From positions 459,045-523,044 of the forward strand of contig NZ_JAJEWQ010000004.1 of assembly GCF_020687805.1 (NCBI RefSeq): DNA of 64,000 nucleotides, written 5' to 3'. Below the pieces are notes generated by a model that had not been told where the DNA came from, searched no databases, and saw nothing but the letters and a program-made list of their open reading frames with translations. This DNA is from Planctobacterium marinum. Its GTDB lineage: Bacteria; Pseudomonadota; Gammaproteobacteria; Enterobacterales; Alteromonadaceae. This document shows positions 34,598 to 44,524 of this stretch, piece by piece. The stretch's first letter is position 1, and every line of letters starts with the position of its first letter. The translations under genes and the position numbers were made by a program.

Positions 34598-36574
34598 TTG
34601 GAAAACTTTAATTCAGTGGCAAAGATTCAGCCTAACTTTTTCGAATTAGAATTATCGAGAGAAGCAGTAGATTTATATTCGTGTGAATATAGTGATGAGT
34701 TATTCAAAGAATGCGTTAAAGAACAGGATGGATATTTCTATTACAGGAATGGAAGTTATTTGTATGCACTCCCTAGTAAATCTGGACTAAATCGCCCTGT
34801 AGGGTTCAACTTACAAAATGTTGAAGTGAAGAAAAATCCTCACTTGATCGCAAAACTTATATCAAACTTATTCAAAATATTTTTTGAGGGTAAAGGTAGA
34901 GATGTATACCATCTGAAATACTCTTCGGAATCAACATTTGATATTAGTTCTGAAGAGCCGTCAGAGATAGGCTTATTGAGCTTGGTTCCAGTATGTAAGT
35001 ATTCAATTAATCCGTTGATTAGCGAAGATAACATAACGTTTGTAATGACCTTATCAAAAGAATATAAGCCTAGATTTGAGCAGTCTGTCGAGGTATATAA
35101 GAAAAATGGAATTGATACCAGAGATTGGCAGTTTAAGAATGAATCTATAATCGCTTCGAGAGCAAACATAAAAAAATATCTTGATCGTTCAAGACTCCAG
35201 ACAAAGTATGACTCTATAGAGGAGAGGCTCCGGGACAAGAGTAAAGAGCTTGAGTTCATTACCAAAACGATTAAGTACTTAAACAATAATATTGATGAGA
35301 TTTCTTCCGATTTTAAAATTTTCAAGAAGTTTAATTATTTAACACTCCCTAACACACTTTTTGAACAAAGTAAGATTAGAAAGCCAACAAATTTTTATTA
35401 CAATCACAGAACAACAAGAGGCTTTATAAACACAGCCATACAGCAACTGAAACCGTTGAGTTATGACGTTTTTAGTGGCCAAAAGATAACAATATGCACA
35501 TTTATTCCTAATACTGAAGCAAAACAATGCGAAAGGCTAATTGCTAACCTTAAAAAAAATCTGTCTGATATTTTCCATTTAGTTCATATAGAAATCACCA
35601 ATCTGTATGTTGGAAAAGATCGCCGAGAGCATATTGAGCACATTTCTAAGTTTGAAAATAAGCAATATGACCTTGCATTGTTTTTTCTATTTCAAAAAGA
35701 CAAAACGCAGTCAGCGGAAAAATCAGCTTACAATAGGCTTAAAGCTAAATTAATAAGTAAACAAATCCCATCACAGTCCATGTTGGTTGAAAATGCCAGA
35801 AAGAACAATGATTACCATGTTAGAAACTTAGCGCTCAATATTTATTCAAAAATAGGGGGGACACCCTGGGCGATAGAAAAAGACGGCTTTGAGTATCATG
35901 AGTTTGTGATTGGCGTAGGATCAACAATAGACGATAAAAAAACGAGAAATATAGGTTTCGCAAGTGTATTCGACCATCATGGTGCTTATATGGTCGGAAG
36001 TTGTAGTCCACTGTGCAAGTTGGATGATTACAGAGATAATTTGCGTACTTATCTAACAAGCACGTTGAATGAAATTATTGGTTCAAGAGGTATCACAAAA
36101 GGCGCTAAGATCCGATTAATTTTCCACATATTTAAAGATGCCAGTCGGAAATACGAAATATCAGCAATAAAGCAGTGTCTTGAAGAGTTTGTTGAATATG
36201 AAATTGAATATGCAATTTTAAGTGTAAGTTTTGACCATCCATACAAGTTTTTTGTAGATGAAAATCAGCAGCTAGAAAGAGGAACATTTGTCAAATTGAC
36301 ATCAAATAGAGCGCTTCTTTGTATGGGAGGCCGAGGAAGCAAACCTCTTCAAATAAAATTGGATTCACGTTCAACTTATCAAGACATCTATGAACTAACT
36401 AAACAAGTTTTGTATTTTTCTCATCTCTCTCACAAATCATTCATGCCAGCAATGAAGCCAGTGACCACTACTTACCCACACAAACTTGCACAACTAACCA
36501 GTGATTTGTTGAAAATTAACCACTGGGATCCAGACATGCTGCATGGAATGAAAGATAAATTATGGTTCATCTAA
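34598..36574 (+). CDS. Prokaryotic Argonaute (PIWI) protein, probably catalytically inactive
   Basis: Translation starts at TTG (34598) with AGGGGTGA before it. The 658-residue protein has an N-terminal/linker part with a coiled coil (about 200-245), a MID-like domain (about 290-420) with YNRLKAKLISKQIPSQ (Y378, K382, Q393), and a PIWI domain (430-658) ending LSHKSFMPAMKPVTTTYPHKLA. Where active pAgos have the first catalytic Asp (G-x-D), this has VIGVGST (438-442), so slicing is unlikely. Length and layout fit long-B pAgos lacking a full PAZ. It overlaps by 13 bp a gene for a two-TM protein, as in long-B pAgo systems with membrane effectors. Confidence 0.82.
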   Translation: MENFNSVAKIQPNFFELELSREAVDLYSCEYSDELFKECVKEQDGYFYYRNGSYLYALPSKSGLNRPVGFNLQNVEVKKNPHLIAKLISNLFKIFFEGKGRDVYHLKYSSESTFDISSEEPSEIGLLSLVPVCKYSINPLISEDNITFVMTLSKEYKPRFEQSVEVYKKNGIDTRDWQFKNESIIASRANIKKYLDRSRLQTKYDSIEERLRDKSKELEFITKTIKYLNNNIDEISSDFKIFKKFNYLTLPNTLFEQSKIRKPTNFYYNHRTTRGFINTAIQQLKPLSYDVFSGQKITICTFIPNTEAKQCERLIANLKKNLSDIFHLVHIEITNLYVGKDRREHIEHISKFENKQYDLALFFLFQKDKTQSAEKSAYNRLKAKLISKQIPSQSMLVENARKNNDYHVRNLALNIYSKIGGTPWAIEKDGFEYHEFVIGVGSTIDDKKTRNIGFASVFDHHGAYMVGSCSPLCKLDDYRDNLRTYLTSTLNEIIGSRGITKGAKIRLIFHIFKDASRKYEISAIKQCLEEFVEYEIEYAILSVSFDHPYKFFVDENQQLERGTFVKLTSNRALLCMGGRGSKPLQIKLDSRSTYQDIYELTKQVLYFSHLSHKSFMPAMKPVTTTYPHKLAQLTSDLLKINHWDPDMLHGMKDKLWFI

Positions 36575-37437
36575 AAGACTTGGAGTCTAGTCTATTAAGT
36601 AAGGCATCAGATAAAGAGTTGATGCTATACCGATTTTTAAAGGGTCAGAAACACACTGTAAAAGTAAAAGATAATGATTTGCAGACTTCAGTTTGTGTTA
36701 AAGCTTTTATGGAAGGTCAAGGAGAAAATGATTTAAGAAATCTCAGAAAAATCAAGCCATTTAAAGGTCTTCACTATACCAACAACCTCGAACTTCTAGT
36801 GGCTGCAAGCTTAATAGAAGCCGGTAGTGAAGAAGAAAATATAGAAAAGTATCTCCTGAAACGTACATCTAAAGAATGCTTTATAATAAACAGTGCCTTA
36901 ACGAAAAACTTTCGAGTTTTAACGTCACCAAATAGTGAAATAGAAAAGCTGGCAAACAAGCTTATGCTCAATGAAAGAATTGAATTACAGGACATCCAAT
37001 GTTGCATAAATGAAGTATCTGACCTGTATGAATACTATATTTTAGAAAAGGGCATTACAAAGTTTAACTTGGATTTTTCATTTGAAAACAAACAGCAAGA
37101 ATATGAAACGTTTTATTCTTTTGGTATTAAAGCGATTAAAAGAATCGAAACATTTTTCCTGGTAGGGTTTTACCTTGCACTATTCTTCGTTTGTATAAAA
37201 ATAGCCCCCGGCATAGCTCAGCAGATTATGTCAAACTGGGACACATTAGAACCACTAGCCTATATGATGGATAAAGTAGTAATTTTCCTTCTTGCGTCTA
37301 CCGGTTTTTTGCTAACAAACAATATCGCAAAGATTAAAAGTGTCGTTAGGTCTATTATCAGAACATTAGTTTTCAAGCTTCTAGGAATCAATGTAAAACA
37401 ATACGAAGATATAGTGGAGCGCATAAAAACTCGTTAA
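36562..37437 (+). CDS. Two-TM membrane protein, putative Argonaute-associated effector
   Basis: The 291-residue protein has a soluble N-terminal domain (1-190) and two transmembrane helices (about 197-219, FFLVGFYLALFFVCIKIAPG; and 238-255, KVVIFLLASTGFLL), followed by a basic C-terminal tail. It overlaps the PIWI gene by 13 bp, so the two are translationally coupled. In catalytically inactive long-B pAgo systems a coupled transmembrane effector depolarises or damages the cell membrane upon guide-target recognition. That role is inferred from architecture and position; I see no sequence motif that proves it. Confidence 0.65.
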   Translation: MVHLKDLESSLLSKASDKELMLYRFLKGQKHTVKVKDNDLQTSVCVKAFMEGQGENDLRNLRKIKPFKGLHYTNNLELLVAASLIEAGSEEENIEKYLLKRTSKECFIINSALTKNFRVLTSPNSEIEKLANKLMLNERIELQDIQCCINEVSDLYEYYILEKGITKFNLDFSFENKQQEYETFYSFGIKAIKRIETFFLVGFYLALFFVCIKIAPGIAQQIMSNWDTLEPLAYMMDKVVIFLLASTGFLLTNNIAKIKSVVRSIIRTLVFKLLGINVKQYEDIVERIKTR

Positions 37438-37519
37438 ATACCTTTTGAATGAATGAAAGCTTTGCGAACTCCATTGTGTATTATGTTTAGTATATGTGCT
37501 TTCATTATTTACAAGCACA

Positions 37520-37545
37520 AAAAAACCGACTCGAAGGTCGGTTTT
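37520..37545 (-). terminator. Rho-independent terminator of the tRNA-Leu gene
   Basis: On the minus strand AAAACCGAC-CTTCGA-GTCGGTTTT is followed by a run of Ts, about 30 bp downstream of the tRNA. On the plus strand it could also stop transcripts from the membrane-effector gene. Confidence 0.8.
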
Positions 37546-37571
37546 AATAAGCTAAAATCTCTTGCAAAGAA

Positions 37572-37658
37572 TGGTACCAGAGGCCGGACTTGAACCGGCA
37601 CAGTGTTGCCACCGGCGGATTTTGAATCCGCTGCGTCTACCAATTTCGCCACTCTGGC
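37572..37658 (-). tRNA. tRNA-Leu (anticodon CAA)
   Basis: The minus strand folds as a class II tRNA: GCCAGAG...CTCTGGT acceptor (the first pair is G-U), D arm with GGTAGAC, anticodon stem GCGGA/TCCGC around loop TTCAAAA (anticodon CAA), long variable arm (CGGTGGCAACACTG), T arm with GGTTCAAGTCC, and an encoded CCA. It is the intact gene at the right end of island 3. Truncated 3' copies are at 2730, 7155 and 10373, and truncated 5' copies at 37785-38027. It may have been restored by the element's own tRNA end. Confidence 0.93.
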
Positions 37659-37688
37659 ATCAAATTTTGATGTCTGCAAAGTACTAAA

Positions 37689-37705
37689 ACTTTGCAAATC
37701 TTTGC
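37689..37705. promoter_or_regulatory. Putative integrase arm-type site near the intact tRNA-Leu
   Basis: ACTTTGCAAATCTTTGC begins 61 bp after the anticodon-loop break point, compared with 55 bp at the three scars. It lies between the intact tRNA and the first 5' half-copy. Confidence 0.45.
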
Positions 37706-37784
37706 AAGCAATTTTTTGCTTTTTAAAGTCTAAAGGTGCTTACCTTTCAATGACTTGCCATCTTGATGCCGCTAGACACAGGCA

Positions 37785-37824
37785 ATTTTGAATCCGCTGC
37801 GTCTACCAATTTCGCCACTCTGGC
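37785..37824 (-). repeat. tRNA-Leu 5' half-copy (37785-37824)
   Basis: The 40 bp match the 5' half of tRNA-Leu from ATTTTGAATCC in the anticodon arm to TCTGGCA at the 5' end. The left break falls at the anticodon loop, the same place as the break of the 3' scars but with the opposite half retained. This may be the original chromosomal 5' half whose 3' half was displaced. The sequence is not functional as a tRNA. Confidence 0.75.
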
Positions 37825-37871
37825 ACATTATATTGTTTTTTGGTTTCATGGTTACCTGTTAGTCAGGTAAT

Positions 37872-38027
37872 GTCTACCAATTTACTCGCTACCGTCCATG
37901 GTGCTCGCCCTTCGGGCCATGCTTCGCATGTTCAAATTTGTTCCCTACAAATTTGTCGCCACTCTGGCACATCATATTGTGTTTTGATTTCTTAGTTACC
38001 TGTTAGTCAGGTAATGTCTACCAATTT
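37872..38027 (-). repeat. Degenerate tandem repeats of tRNA-Leu 5' end
   Basis: GTCTACCAATTT occurs at 37872-37883 and 38016-38027, and TCGCCACTCTGGCA at 37956-37969. Between units lies a spacer with a perfect hairpin TTACCTG-TTAGT-CAGGTAA at 37852-37870 and 37996-38014. The second unit is split by a 72-bp insertion, 37884-37955, made of three small palindromes (GCCC-TTC-GGGC, ATGC-TTC-GCAT, CAAATTTG twice). These look like remains of a tandem tRNA-Leu array. The gap 37660-38245 holds no gene. Confidence 0.6.
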
Positions 38028-38245
38028 CTTCTGACCATTAGCCGGTCAGGAGGCGAGAATTATATGCAGTGAGATTTTACATGCAAGTGTTTTATTACGC
38101 TTTTTGGTCAGTGTGGTGAAATAATACCCGGATTTTTCGGGTTCTCCTTGTCAAGGGGTTACAGAGGGAGAGCCTCGGGTTAAAAAGCGCAGAAAAACAA
38201 CCTGGATACTGGTAGACTTTGCGCAAATTTCTCGGAGTATTATGT

Positions 38246-38752
38246 GTGCCTAAAGAGCAATTGCTAGTCGGATTCCCGCGCGCGGGATTTTTGCGCCGTT
38301 TAGCGGCCATGGTTTACGATATCTTAGTTGCCGTCGCGGTAGGTATGGTTGCCGCTATGGTAATGACGGTTACGCTGATCTTGTTGTTTGAAAATGGCGT
38401 GCTGGATAAACAAGGCTATGAGCATGTCAGCGACATTATTCAACATTCTGTGCTGTACAAAAGCATTGTTCAGGGCTGGGTGTTTCTCTGGGTGACAGGC
38501 TTTTTTGTCTGGTTCTGGCGCAACGGTGGGCAAACCATTGGCATGCGTGCCTGGCGTATGAGGTTGTTCAGCACCAACGATAAACCAATGGGTTATGGCC
38601 GTGCCTTTTTGCGCATGGTGTTTTCTTTAGGCGGACTGGGAACGTTGCTGGTATTGCTGGATGTTAAAAATAAACAATCGCTGCAAGACCGACTGGCAAA
38701 AACTGAAATGCGCGTACTCACCAAAGAAGCCAATGATCACAAGCAGTGGTAA
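38246..38752 (+). CDS. RDD-family membrane protein
   Basis: I place the start at the GTG (38246, MPKEQLLVGFPRAG) with CGGAG upstream; a TTG nine codons earlier is also open. The 168-residue protein has the RDD signature (RAGFLRRLAAMVYD near 11-24) and two or three transmembrane helices, with TIGMRAWRMRL in the loop. RDD proteins are small membrane proteins, sometimes linked to transport. In this order of bacteria a gene of this kind often lies close to lptFG. It is the first core-like gene after the tRNA-Leu region. Confidence 0.75.
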   Translation: MPKEQLLVGFPRAGFLRRLAAMVYDILVAVAVGMVAAMVMTVTLILLFENGVLDKQGYEHVSDIIQHSVLYKSIVQGWVFLWVTGFFVWFWRNGGQTIGMRAWRMRLFSTNDKPMGYGRAFLRMVFSLGGLGTLLVLLDVKNKQSLQDRLAKTEMRVLTKEANDHKQW

Positions 38753-38893
38753 GCCTAAGCGTCGATATGCAGCCTACCCTCAACATCTTTATTCAATCAG
38801 TATAATTTAAATTACTGATTAAAATCTCTGAAACTAATCGTCTATGCTCCGGTCTATGGGAATTGTGCAGTAACTTTAGACACGGAGAACCCG

Positions 38894-40543
38894 ATGACTT
38901 TTTTGGAAAGCCTGACCATCAGAAAGCGATTGGCTTATGGATTTGGCGTAATATTATTATTGATGATTGTACTCACCGTTATGGGTATCCAGAAGGTCAA
39001 TTTCATCGATCATACTTTGGCTGACATTACCGATGTGAACTCGGTGAAACAGCGCTTTGCGATAAACTATCGGGGCAGTGTTCATGATCGCGCCATTGCC
39101 ATCAGAGACGTTGCGCTGGCGCGTTCTCAAAATGAAGTCAGAGCGATAGAAGCGGATATTATCAGGCTCCAGGCCTTTTATGCTGAATCAGAGCAAAGCA
39201 TGCAAGCGATGATGGATAGGGGAGTAACCTTTACCCCGGCGGAGCAGCGCATCCTGTCAGATATCCGTAACAAGCAACAACAAACACTGCCGATTGTGCA
39301 GGAAGTGTTAGATAGAAAACGTCGCGGTGAAACCCTGAATGATGAAATTCTGGATCATGCCCGGCCGGCCTTTACGGCATGGTTGGCCAGTATCAATGAA
39401 TTTATCGATTATCAGGAAGCTGCTAATCAACAAGCCACACCGAAAGCCCGAGATGTGGCTGGTAATTTCGAATATCTGATGTTTTGGTTAACGCTGGGAG
39501 CGGTGGTTATTAGCGTTGCCGTAGGTGTTTTAATTGAAAAAAGCTTGCGCCACTCGCTTGGAGGGGAGCCATTCCGGGCGGCAGGCGTATTGACCGAAAT
39601 CGCTCAGGGGAATTTGGCCGAAGAAGTCACAACGGCCTATCCGCAAAGCATGTTGGGGTCTATTCAAAAAATGCGCCTAACCCTTTCTGGCATTGTTGCC
39701 AATATAGTTTCAGCTGCAGCAGAGCTCACCAATCAGGCCGGGCAACTGGCTATCGGCTCTGGAGAAATTTACAACGCTGCGCAATCTCAGGCAACCCTGA
39801 CCCAGCAAACCCACAACCGTCTTGATGCGTTACAACAGGTAACGTTGAAAGTCACTGATATTGCCGCGCGAACAGAAGAAAACTCTTCGCAAACGGTAAA
39901 CTACGCCAATCAGGGGCGAACAGCCATTGCGGAGTCTTTTGCGGCGATGGAATCTGTGTCGAAAACGGTGAATGAAACAGTGACGCAAATTCGACAGCTT
40001 GAGGAACGCACCAAACAGATTGGTGGCATAACCAGTGTGATTAGTGGTATCTCTGAACAAACCAACTTACTGGCGCTCAATGCTGCCATAGAGGCTGCCA
40101 GAGCCGGTGAATCTGGACGGGGCTTTGCTGTAGTGGCGGACGAAGTAAGAAATTTGGCAAAACGCACCGGTGAAGCAACAGCAGAAATCGAAGTCATGCT
40201 GGGGCAGGTACAGGAAGAAACAGCCGCATCGGTGGCCGCAATGGAAAAAACGCAACCTCAGGTGGAAAGCGGAACAACCCTGATCCAGGAAGCCGCTCAG
40301 TTGTTATTACAAATTAACGAGCAGGCCAGCGACTCTCTGGACAGAGTGAAAGATGTAGTGGCAATGACAGCTGAGCAAAAATCAGCCATCAATGAGGCCT
40401 CTGAGGCTATGCGGGAGATCTCCCGTATGTCGGAGAATGCGATAGTGGCTTTGGAGCAAAACCGCATGGCAACACAGGCATTGAATGGATTGTCCACTGA
40501 ACTAAAAGGCAATGTCGCCTTTTTTAAATTGTCACGGGTGTAA
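38894..40543 (+). CDS. Methyl-accepting chemotaxis protein
   Basis: The 549-residue receptor has an N-terminal helix ([19 protein letters not shown]), a helical periplasmic domain of about 150 residues (4-helix bundle type), a second TM helix near 192-212, a HAMP region and the signalling domain with the conserved hairpin [19 protein letters not shown] near 393-411. Chemoeffector is unknown. It stands alone between core genes and would signal through CheA/CheW located elsewhere. No C-terminal receptor-tethering pentapeptide is visible. Confidence 0.93.
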   Translation: MTFLESLTIRKRLAYGFGVILLLMIVLTVMGIQKVNFIDHTLADITDVNSVKQRFAINYRGSVHDRAIAIRDVALARSQNEVRAIEADIIRLQAFYAESEQSMQAMMDRGVTFTPAEQRILSDIRNKQQQTLPIVQEVLDRKRRGETLNDEILDHARPAFTAWLASINEFIDYQEAANQQATPKARDVAGNFEYLMFWLTLGAVVISVAVGVLIEKSLRHSLGGEPFRAAGVLTEIAQGNLAEEVTTAYPQSMLGSIQKMRLTLSGIVANIVSAAAELTNQAGQLAIGSGEIYNAAQSQATLTQQTHNRLDALQQVTLKVTDIAARTEENSSQTVNYANQGRTAIAESFAAMESVSKTVNETVTQIRQLEERTKQIGGITSVISGISEQTNLLALNAAIEAARAGESGRGFAVVADEVRNLAKRTGEATAEIEVMLGQVQEETAASVAAMEKTQPQVESGTTLIQEAAQLLLQINEQASDSLDRVKDVVAMTAEQKSAINEASEAMREISRMSENAIVALEQNRMATQALNGLSTELKGNVAFFKLSRV

Positions 40544-40581
40544 TCTGCACGGGCGCAGCAGTGATGGAGTCAGCTGCGCCA

Positions 40582-41643
40582 CTATTGCCTTTTCAGCAGT
40601 TGCATCGCCACAAAAGCAAACACCACACTGGGTAACAGTGCGCCTAAAAAGGGTGGCACCTGGTAAACAATACTTAGCGGCCCAAACACTTCGTTGCTGA
40701 TGAAAAAACCAAAGCCCGTCAGCACACCCATAATGATTCTGGCACCCATAGTCACACTGCGCAGCGGTCCAAACACGAACGATAGTGCCATCAGTAACAT
40801 CACACCTACTGAAACCGGTTGCAATACCTTGCGCCAGAAGGCCAGGTCATAACGGGATGCGTCCTGACTATTGTTGTCCAGGTACTGAATATAATCCCGC
40901 AGTCCGGAAATAGACAAGGCTTCGGGTTTGACCGTCACCACGCCCAATTTGTCGGGGGTTAATGTGGACTCCCATTGCACTTCATAGAATGACGAGGTAG
41001 TCACCCGGCCATTGAGTTTAGTGCGTCTGACTCGCTCCAGGCGCCAGGCCTGTTGAGTAAAATGAGCTTCTTTAGCCACCGTGATTTCGGTAAGCTTGCG
41101 CTGCTCGTTAAACACGTAAATGGTGATATCGCGCAAGGTATCTTTATCGACAACTTCGCCAATACTGACAAACTTGTCGCCATCTTTTGCCCAGGTAAGT
41201 CGGTCGGTGGCAAACAGGCTACCCCCTGATATAGCCTGGGCACGGATTTCTTTAGCTTTGGCTTCGGCATTAGGCGCCACCCATTCACCCAGCGCCATCA
41301 CAAATAACACCATGACCAGTGCAGATTTCATGGCAGACATGATGATATTCCAGCGGCTTAGTCCGGCGGCCTGCATCACCGTTAATTCACTGCTGCTGGC
41401 TAACATGCCCATACCGGTTAAACCACCAATCAGGGTTGCCATGGGAAAGAATTGTTCTATTTCGCGCGGCATGGATAACAGCACGTAGATCCCGGCTACG
41501 ATAAGGTCATAGTTTCCGGTGCCTACTTTCTTCAACTGTTCGATAAAGCTGATCAGGGTGCTCAAACCTACCAGCACCGACAGGCTTAAAAAGGTGGTGC
41601 CTAACAGGGTGCGGGCCAGATACCAGTCGATAATCTTAAACAT
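40582..41643 (-). CDS. lptG: LPS export ABC transporter permease LptG
   Basis: The 353-residue protein has the YjgP/YjgQ permease layout: three TM helices (DWYLARTLLGTTFLSLSVLVG, and so on), a periplasmic beta-jellyroll domain (about 130-265) and three further helices. With LptF and LptB it extracts lipopolysaccharide from the inner membrane and feeds it to LptC-A. It overlaps lptF by 8 bp downstream of it, the standard order. Length and motifs are typical. Confidence 0.93.
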   Translation of the reverse strand: MFKIIDWYLARTLLGTTFLSLSVLVGLSTLISFIEQLKKVGTGNYDLIVAGIYVLLSMPREIEQFFPMATLIGGLTGMGMLASSSELTVMQAAGLSRWNIIMSAMKSALVMVLFVMALGEWVAPNAEAKAKEIRAQAISGGSLFATDRLTWAKDGDKFVSIGEVVDKDTLRDITIYVFNEQRKLTEITVAKEAHFTQQAWRLERVRRTKLNGRVTTSSFYEVQWESTLTPDKLGVVTVKPEALSISGLRDYIQYLDNNSQDASRYDLAFWRKVLQPVSVGVMLLMALSFVFGPLRSVTMGARIIMGVLTGFGFFISNEVFGPLSIVYQVPPFLGALLPSVVFAFVAMQLLKRQ

Positions 41644-42748
41644 GGCGTAACCCCCGGAAGCGGGCGCGTACTTTTACCCCGAAGGTGCGACCTTTTAAAA
41701 TCAACATCATACCGACAAGCAGCATCACCAGGTGCACCCACCAGAGCCCCAGAGTGGTGGGGATCTTGCCATCTTCCAGCACTTCCCGGCCCATCATCAG
41801 CAACAGAAAATAGCCCAGATAGAGCAGGATTGCCGGGAATAACTTACCAAAGCGCCCCTGACGAGGGTCTACTGAACTGAGCGGTACGGCGATGATCACT
41901 AAAAACGGGATCGACAGCGGAATGGCGATGCGCCACTGAAACTCGGCAATGGCCGCCAGGCTTTCTTCTTCCATCAAGGCTTCTGTGGGGAAGGCGCTGA
42001 GTTTGCGTCGTTTTTGAACGGCCTGCTCTTCGCCCAATGCGATCTGTACCTGATACTCTTCAAACTCCACCACACGATAGTCGCGCAGTCCCAATTTGCC
42101 TTCGTACTGATTGCCAGATGTCAGGATCAGCTTTTGCGAGCCATCCGGGCTTTCAGAAATATAACCGCCTTCAGAATGCACTATGTGCACCAGTTCGCCG
42201 GCTTTTTCCGGATCGTGCTGTGCCACAAACACATTCTTAAGCTTATTGTCGCTGTCGATCTCTTGTACAAACAGCACCGCCTTTTTATTGGCGGTTTCTT
42301 CAAAGCGGCCGGGTAATAAGGCGGATAAGCCGGATTCGGCAGAGAGCTGTTCTTCCAGCTGATATTCGATTTCAGTGGCCAGTGGTGCCAGCCATAAAGT
42401 CAGGGAAGCACTGAGTAGTGACATGATAACAGCGAGCACCAACATCACTCGCGCCACATACCATTCGCTAATACCACAGGCCCGCATTACCGCCATTTCA
42501 CTGTCTACGTGCAGGCGGCCATGGGCCAGCATAATGCCAAGAAAAACACTTAACGGCAGGATCAGGGCGGCCAGCACCGGCATCTTCAATGCCAGAAAAT
42601 TCAATACCAGTCCGGCTGGGATATCACCATTAGAGGCTTCGGCCAGCACCCGGACAAATTTTTGAGTAACAAAGATCGCCATTAAAACCAGAAAAACGGC
42701 GAGTTGGGATTTGAAGGTTTCCTTCAACAGATATCTGAATATGAGCAC
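41636..42748 (-). CDS. lptF: LPS export ABC transporter permease LptF
   Basis: The 370-residue protein starts MLIFRYLLKETFKSQLAVFLVLMAIF and has the same permease plan as LptG, with the RACGISEWYVARVM cytoplasmic coupling segment near 87-100 and a periplasmic domain to about 265. It is the first gene of the lptFG operon. It is divergent from pepA, with 259 bp between, which presumably holds both promoters. This divergent lptFG/pepA arrangement is normal in gammaproteobacteria. Confidence 0.93.
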   Translation of the reverse strand: MLIFRYLLKETFKSQLAVFLVLMAIFVTQKFVRVLAEASNGDIPAGLVLNFLALKMPVLAALILPLSVFLGIMLAHGRLHVDSEMAVMRACGISEWYVARVMLVLAVIMSLLSASLTLWLAPLATEIEYQLEEQLSAESGLSALLPGRFEETANKKAVLFVQEIDSDNKLKNVFVAQHDPEKAGELVHIVHSEGGYISESPDGSQKLILTSGNQYEGKLGLRDYRVVEFEEYQVQIALGEEQAVQKRRKLSAFPTEALMEEESLAAIAEFQWRIAIPLSIPFLVIIAVPLSSVDPRQGRFGKLFPAILLYLGYFLLLMMGREVLEDGKIPTTLGLWWVHLVMLLVGMMLILKGRTFGVKVRARFRGLRHV

Positions 42749-43007
42749 GATTTATCCGGTCGAAAAGATGTATTTTTACTGGCAAGCACAGGAATTTTAA
42801 GTAAACTAAGTATTTTTATAAGTTTAAAAAATAAAAACTGCACCCTGCCTGAATAAAAAAGCCAACCTTATTATTATGAACGTTGAATCAGGGGCTTGTA
42901 AACCTGCCATGTTCGACAACGTAAGACTTTTTTTGTTCAGTCGTAAGTAACGCGAGTTCGAAATAGCATTATTTCGGACATTTTGTTGCTGGTTTGAGAG
43001 AGGAATA

Positions 43008-44516
43008 ATGATGGAATTTCACGTAAAAAGCGGTAGCCCGGAAAAACAACGTAGCGCCTGTATTGTGGTGGGCGTTTTCGAACCTCGCCGTTTGACTGCT
43101 GTGGCCGAACAATTAGATGTGATCAGCGAGGGTTACATCAGTAATTTGCTGCGTCGCGGAGATTTGGAAGGCAAGCCGGGTCAAATGCTGTTGCTGCATC
43201 ATGTTCCCAATGTCTTAAGCGAGCGCATTTTGCTGGTGGGCTGCGGTAAAGAGCGAGAGCTGGACGAGCGCCAGTACAAGCAAATCATCGCCAAAACCAT
43301 TTCTACCCTGAACGAAACCGGTTCTATGGAAGCAGTTTGCTTCTTAACGGAACTGCATGTTAAAGGTCGCGATACTTACTGGAAAGTGCGTCAGGCGGTT
43401 GAAAGTACCAATGATGCCTTGTACCGCTTCACGCAAATGAAGTCCAAAAAAGACGAAGCACGTCGTCCACTGCGTAAAATCGTATTTAATGTACCAACCC
43501 GTCGCGAGTTACCTGTGGGGGAGCGCGCTGTGGAGCACGGTCTGGCGATCTCCAAAGGTATGAATACCTGTAAAGATGTGGCCAACATGCCGCCCAATAT
43601 CTGTAATCCTGAATACCTGTATCAGCAAGCTGTGGAGCTGGAAAAGCAATACCAGAACGTCAGCATTGAGCGGGTTGGCGAAAAGGAAATGGAAAACCTG
43701 GGCATGAACTCCTACCTGGCAGTGGGCAGAGGCTCCCATAATGAGTCAGTGATGACCATCATCAACTATCGCGGTGGCGCTGCCAGTCACGATCCAATCG
43801 TGTTGGTGGGTAAAGGCCTGACTTTTGATTCCGGTGGTATTTCTCTAAAACCAGGCGAAGGCATGGATGAAATGAAATACGACATGGGCGGCGCGGCAGG
43901 TGTTCTTGGTGCAATGCACGCAATTTTAGAACTGCAACCTTCAGTCAATGTCATCGGCATTTTGGCGGGGTGTGAAAACATGCCAGACGCCAATGCTTAT
44001 CGTCCAGGCGATATACTGACTACTATGTCGGGTCAAACCGTTGAAGTACTCAACACTGACGCTGAAGGTCGCCTGGTATTGTGTGATGCCCTGACCTATG
44101 TGGAGCGTTTTGATCCGGATACGGTGATTGATGTGGCCACCTTAACCGGCGCCTGTGTGATTGCCTTAGGTAAACACGCCACCGGTTTAATGAGTAGTCA
44201 TAATCCTCTGGCGCACGAACTGATCAATGCCTCCGAGCAAAGTGGTGATCGCGCCTGGCGTCTGCCTTTGTGGGATGATTATCAGGAGCAGATCGAAAGT
44301 CCGTTTGCCGATATGGCCAATATCGGTGGTCGTCCGGCGGGGACTATCACTGCTGCCTGCTTCTTATCGCGCTTCACCAAGAAATATCACTGGGCCCACT
44401 TAGACGTGGCGGGTACGGCCTGGAACAGTGGTAAAAATAAAGGCTCAACCGGACGTCCGGTGCCGATGCTGACCCAGTTTGTGATGAACCGGGCCGGTAT
44501 TGAGATGGAAGATTAA
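43008..44516 (+). CDS. pepA: Leucyl aminopeptidase PepA
   Basis: The 502-residue enzyme removes N-terminal residues from peptides. The C-terminal peptidase M17 domain has [17 protein letters not shown] (Lys and Asp metal ligands near 270-280), [14 protein letters not shown], and [14 protein letters not shown] (Asp, Glu and catalytic Arg near 351-355). In E. coli PepA also binds DNA, at Xer recombination sites and the carAB promoter. Either of two adjacent ATG codons can start it; AGAGG precedes them. It is followed by holC and valS, the conserved order. Confidence 0.95.
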   Translation: MMEFHVKSGSPEKQRSACIVVGVFEPRRLTAVAEQLDVISEGYISNLLRRGDLEGKPGQMLLLHHVPNVLSERILLVGCGKERELDERQYKQIIAKTISTLNETGSMEAVCFLTELHVKGRDTYWKVRQAVESTNDALYRFTQMKSKKDEARRPLRKIVFNVPTRRELPVGERAVEHGLAISKGMNTCKDVANMPPNICNPEYLYQQAVELEKQYQNVSIERVGEKEMENLGMNSYLAVGRGSHNESVMTIINYRGGAASHDPIVLVGKGLTFDSGGISLKPGEGMDEMKYDMGGAAGVLGAMHAILELQPSVNVIGILAGCENMPDANAYRPGDILTTMSGQTVEVLNTDAEGRLVLCDALTYVERFDPDTVIDVATLTGACVIALGKHATGLMSSHNPLAHELINASEQSGDRAWRLPLWDDYQEQIESPFADMANIGGRPAGTITAACFLSRFTKKYHWAHLDVAGTAWNSGKNKGSTGRPVPMLTQFVMNRAGIEMED

Positions 44517-44524
44517 GCGCGGCT

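Noticed and set aside
36562..37437. Sir2 or nuclease effector for the Argonaute
   Set aside because: No Sir2, TIR or PD-(D/E)xK motifs are visible; the two TM helices point to a membrane protein.
37785..37824. Second functional tRNA-Leu gene
   Set aside because: The match ends at the anticodon loop and no 3' half follows.
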